A stretch of DNA of 8,559 nucleotides. Source: Acidobacteriaceae bacterium. Its GTDB lineage: Bacteria > Acidobacteriota > Terriglobia > Terriglobales > Acidobacteriaceae. The DNA lies in assembly GCA_003135315.1 (NCBI GenBank), contig PLBD01000623.1, positions 1 to 8,559 of the forward strand, given 5' to 3'. The notes under the pieces were generated by a model. That model saw only the letters and a program-made list of their open reading frames with translations. It was not told the DNA's origin and did no database searches. Within the stretch, counting starts at the first letter, position 1; each line of letters starts with the position of its first letter. Shown here piece after piece: positions 7,481-8,559 of the stretch. Both the position numbers and the translations under genes were made by a program.

Positions 7481-7517
7481 TGAGGGACTGGAGTTCGTCT
7501 CTTTCTAAGTCACCCGG

Positions 7518-8300
7518 ATGCCCTTCACGGTTTCTCACGCCGCCGCCGTTTTGCCCTTGCGAAAACTCAATCTGATTTCGTCCGCCTTTATTGTCGGCAG
7601 CATGGCTCCGGACTTTCCTTACATTGTCGGAAACACGGAGTACCGCGGATTAGGCCACCAGTTTCCAGGACTCCTCGTGTTCACCATACCGGCTGCACTC
7701 GCCGCCCTCTGGCTGTTTCACAACATCATCAAGCGACCGATGATTGGGCTGCTGCCGGCCGCAGTGCAACAACGAGTGCGCAGCCAAGCCGGAGATTTCA
7801 AGTTCGGCGGCGCCTCTCGCTTTCTGGCGATTCTGGGCTCGATTTCCCTCGGCATCCTGAGCCATGTGGTATGGGACTCCTTTACCCACCCCTACACCTG
7901 GCCGTGGCGGCAATTTGTTTGGCTGCGAAGCTTCGTGCACATTCCTTTCGTACACCATCGCCTGCAGGTCTTTGCTGCGCTGCAATACATCAGTACGATT
8001 GTTGGAATGCTCGCGCTCGCCATCTGGGTCGCGCTGTGGTACCGGCGATCAGACCCCGTCGTCAGGGTACCGCTCAAGTCGCCTCCCCGGTCTCGCTTCG
8101 GGCTGGCAGTCGCGATGTTTGCCATCGCGGCGATTGCGGGAACCGTCCGCGCCGCGCTCCTAATCGGCCCACCGGCAAGTGTGTTGGGAGCTGACCATTT
8201 TCTGCTCGTCTGCGGCGTGACGTCTCTGGCGGCAGCGTTTTGGCAACTTCTGTTTTACTGTGTACTCGTATCCTCCTACCAGGTCTGGACCCTTCCGTAA
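7518..8300 (+). CDS. DUF4184 family polytopic membrane protein
   Basis: This 260-residue protein opens with MPFTVSHAAAVLPLR and continues with VGSMAPDFPYI (26-36), the N-terminal signature of DUF4184, a family without known function. Hydrophobic segments lie at about 19-37, 51-71, 103-118, 153-175, 195-217 and 227-250, so it is an inner-membrane protein. Conserved-looking polar residues recur within or beside these segments: His7, Asp32, His47 (GLGHQFPG), and the block SHVVWDSFTHP with His116, Asp120 and His124. This spacing resembles the His/Asp pattern of the YdjM-type membrane metal-dependent hydrolases, so a metal site is an inference. The start ATG has no clear Shine-Dalgarno, but the family signature begins exactly there. 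The glycosyltransferase gene begins 23 bp after its stop, so the two are probably co-transcribed. The substrate, if any, is unknown. Confidence 0.85.
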   Translation: MPFTVSHAAAVLPLRKLNLISSAFIVGSMAPDFPYIVGNTEYRGLGHQFPGLLVFTIPAALAALWLFHNIIKRPMIGLLPAAVQQRVRSQAGDFKFGGASRFLAILGSISLGILSHVVWDSFTHPYTWPWRQFVWLRSFVHIPFVHHRLQVFAALQYISTIVGMLALAIWVALWYRRSDPVVRVPLKSPPRSRFGLAVAMFAIAAIAGTVRAALLIGPPASVLGADHFLLVCGVTSLAAAFWQLLFYCVLVSSYQVWTLP

Positions 8301-8323
8301 ACCGGCGCCGCCCGGCTCAACCT

Positions 8324-8559
8324 ATGCCTCTGGTCAGCATCATCATGAATGTTCGCAATGGGGCGCCAACCTTGCGGGAAGCTATCGACAGCGTCCTGGC
8401 CCAGACTTTCAACGACTGGGAGCTCATAGTCTGGGATGACTGCTCCACCGACGCCAGTGCGAACATCATTTCCACGTACCGTGACACCCGGGTCCGCTAC
8501 TTTCTCTCGCCCGACGATGCTCCCCTCGGCAAGGCGAGACGCGATGCCCTTCGCCAGGC
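8324..8559 (+). CDS. Family 2 glycosyltransferase (3' partial)
   Basis: The frame is open from the ATG at 8324 to the window end, giving 78 residues. The N-terminus shows the GT-A nucleotide-sugar binding fold of family 2: the first beta strand PLVSIIMNVRNG (2-13), the helix LREAIDSVLAQTF (17-29), then WELIVWDDCSTD (32-43), whose acidic residues contact the nucleotide. YFLSPDDAPLGKARRDAL (59-76) follows. The catalytic DxD lies beyond the window. Family 2 enzymes add sugars to lipid-linked or surface glycans; donor and acceptor cannot be told from this part. No clear Shine-Dalgarno precedes the ATG. The start was chosen because it places the first beta strand at the expected N-terminus. It follows the DUF4184 gene by 23 bp on the same strand and joins the surface-glycan theme of the aminotransferase and Wzi genes. 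Confidence 0.9.
   Translation, partial: MPLVSIIMNVRNGAPTLREAIDSVLAQTFNDWELIVWDDCSTDASANIISTYRDTRVRYFLSPDDAPLGKARRDALRQ

Noticed and set aside
1..8559. CRISPR array, tRNA, rRNA, transposon or defence system
   Set aside because: I saw no spaced direct repeats, no tRNA-like cloverleaf, no transposase or nuclease motifs and no terminal repeats on either strand.

Overview
The window looks like chromosomal DNA from an Acidobacteriota-type soil bacterium. The main reason is the left-hand gene: a Ser/Thr kinase, one membrane segment, a TolB-like domain and TPR repeats in one chain, an architecture abundant in that phylum. The high GC content and a PAP2 phosphatase fused to a Wzi-type barrel fit the same assignment. 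This is inference from family knowledge, not a database match. I see no RNA genes, CRISPR array, insertion sequence or defence system.

Layout: (1) 1-2685 (+) is the 3' part of the transmembrane kinase; its N-lobe start lies before the window. (2) 2702-3430 (-) is a 242-residue protein of unknown function with a zincin-like HELAE motif and a very basic tail. It converges on the kinase with only 16 bp between stops. (3) 3669-6083 (-) is a secreted two-domain protein, an N-terminal PAP2 phosphatase followed by a Wzi-family outer-membrane barrel, starting at TTG. (4) 6130-7380 (-) is a DegT/DnrJ/EryC1/StrS sugar aminotransferase, 46 bp upstream of the PAP2-Wzi gene and probably co-transcribed with it. 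(5) 7518-8300 (+) is a DUF4184 polytopic membrane protein, divergent from the aminotransferase. (6) 8324-8559 (+) is the start of a family 2 glycosyltransferase, cut by the window end.

The right two-thirds reads as part of a surface-polysaccharide region: an amino-sugar enzyme, a glycosyltransferase and an outer-membrane capsule-attachment protein carrying a phosphatase. These pieces are individually known families. The least explained are the PAP2-Wzi fusion, which has a substituted residue in its first phosphatase motif, the HELAE protein, and the DUF4184 protein with its conserved His/Asp pattern. The longest stretch without a gene is 238 bp (3431-3668), and it holds a perfect 7-bp inverted repeat.
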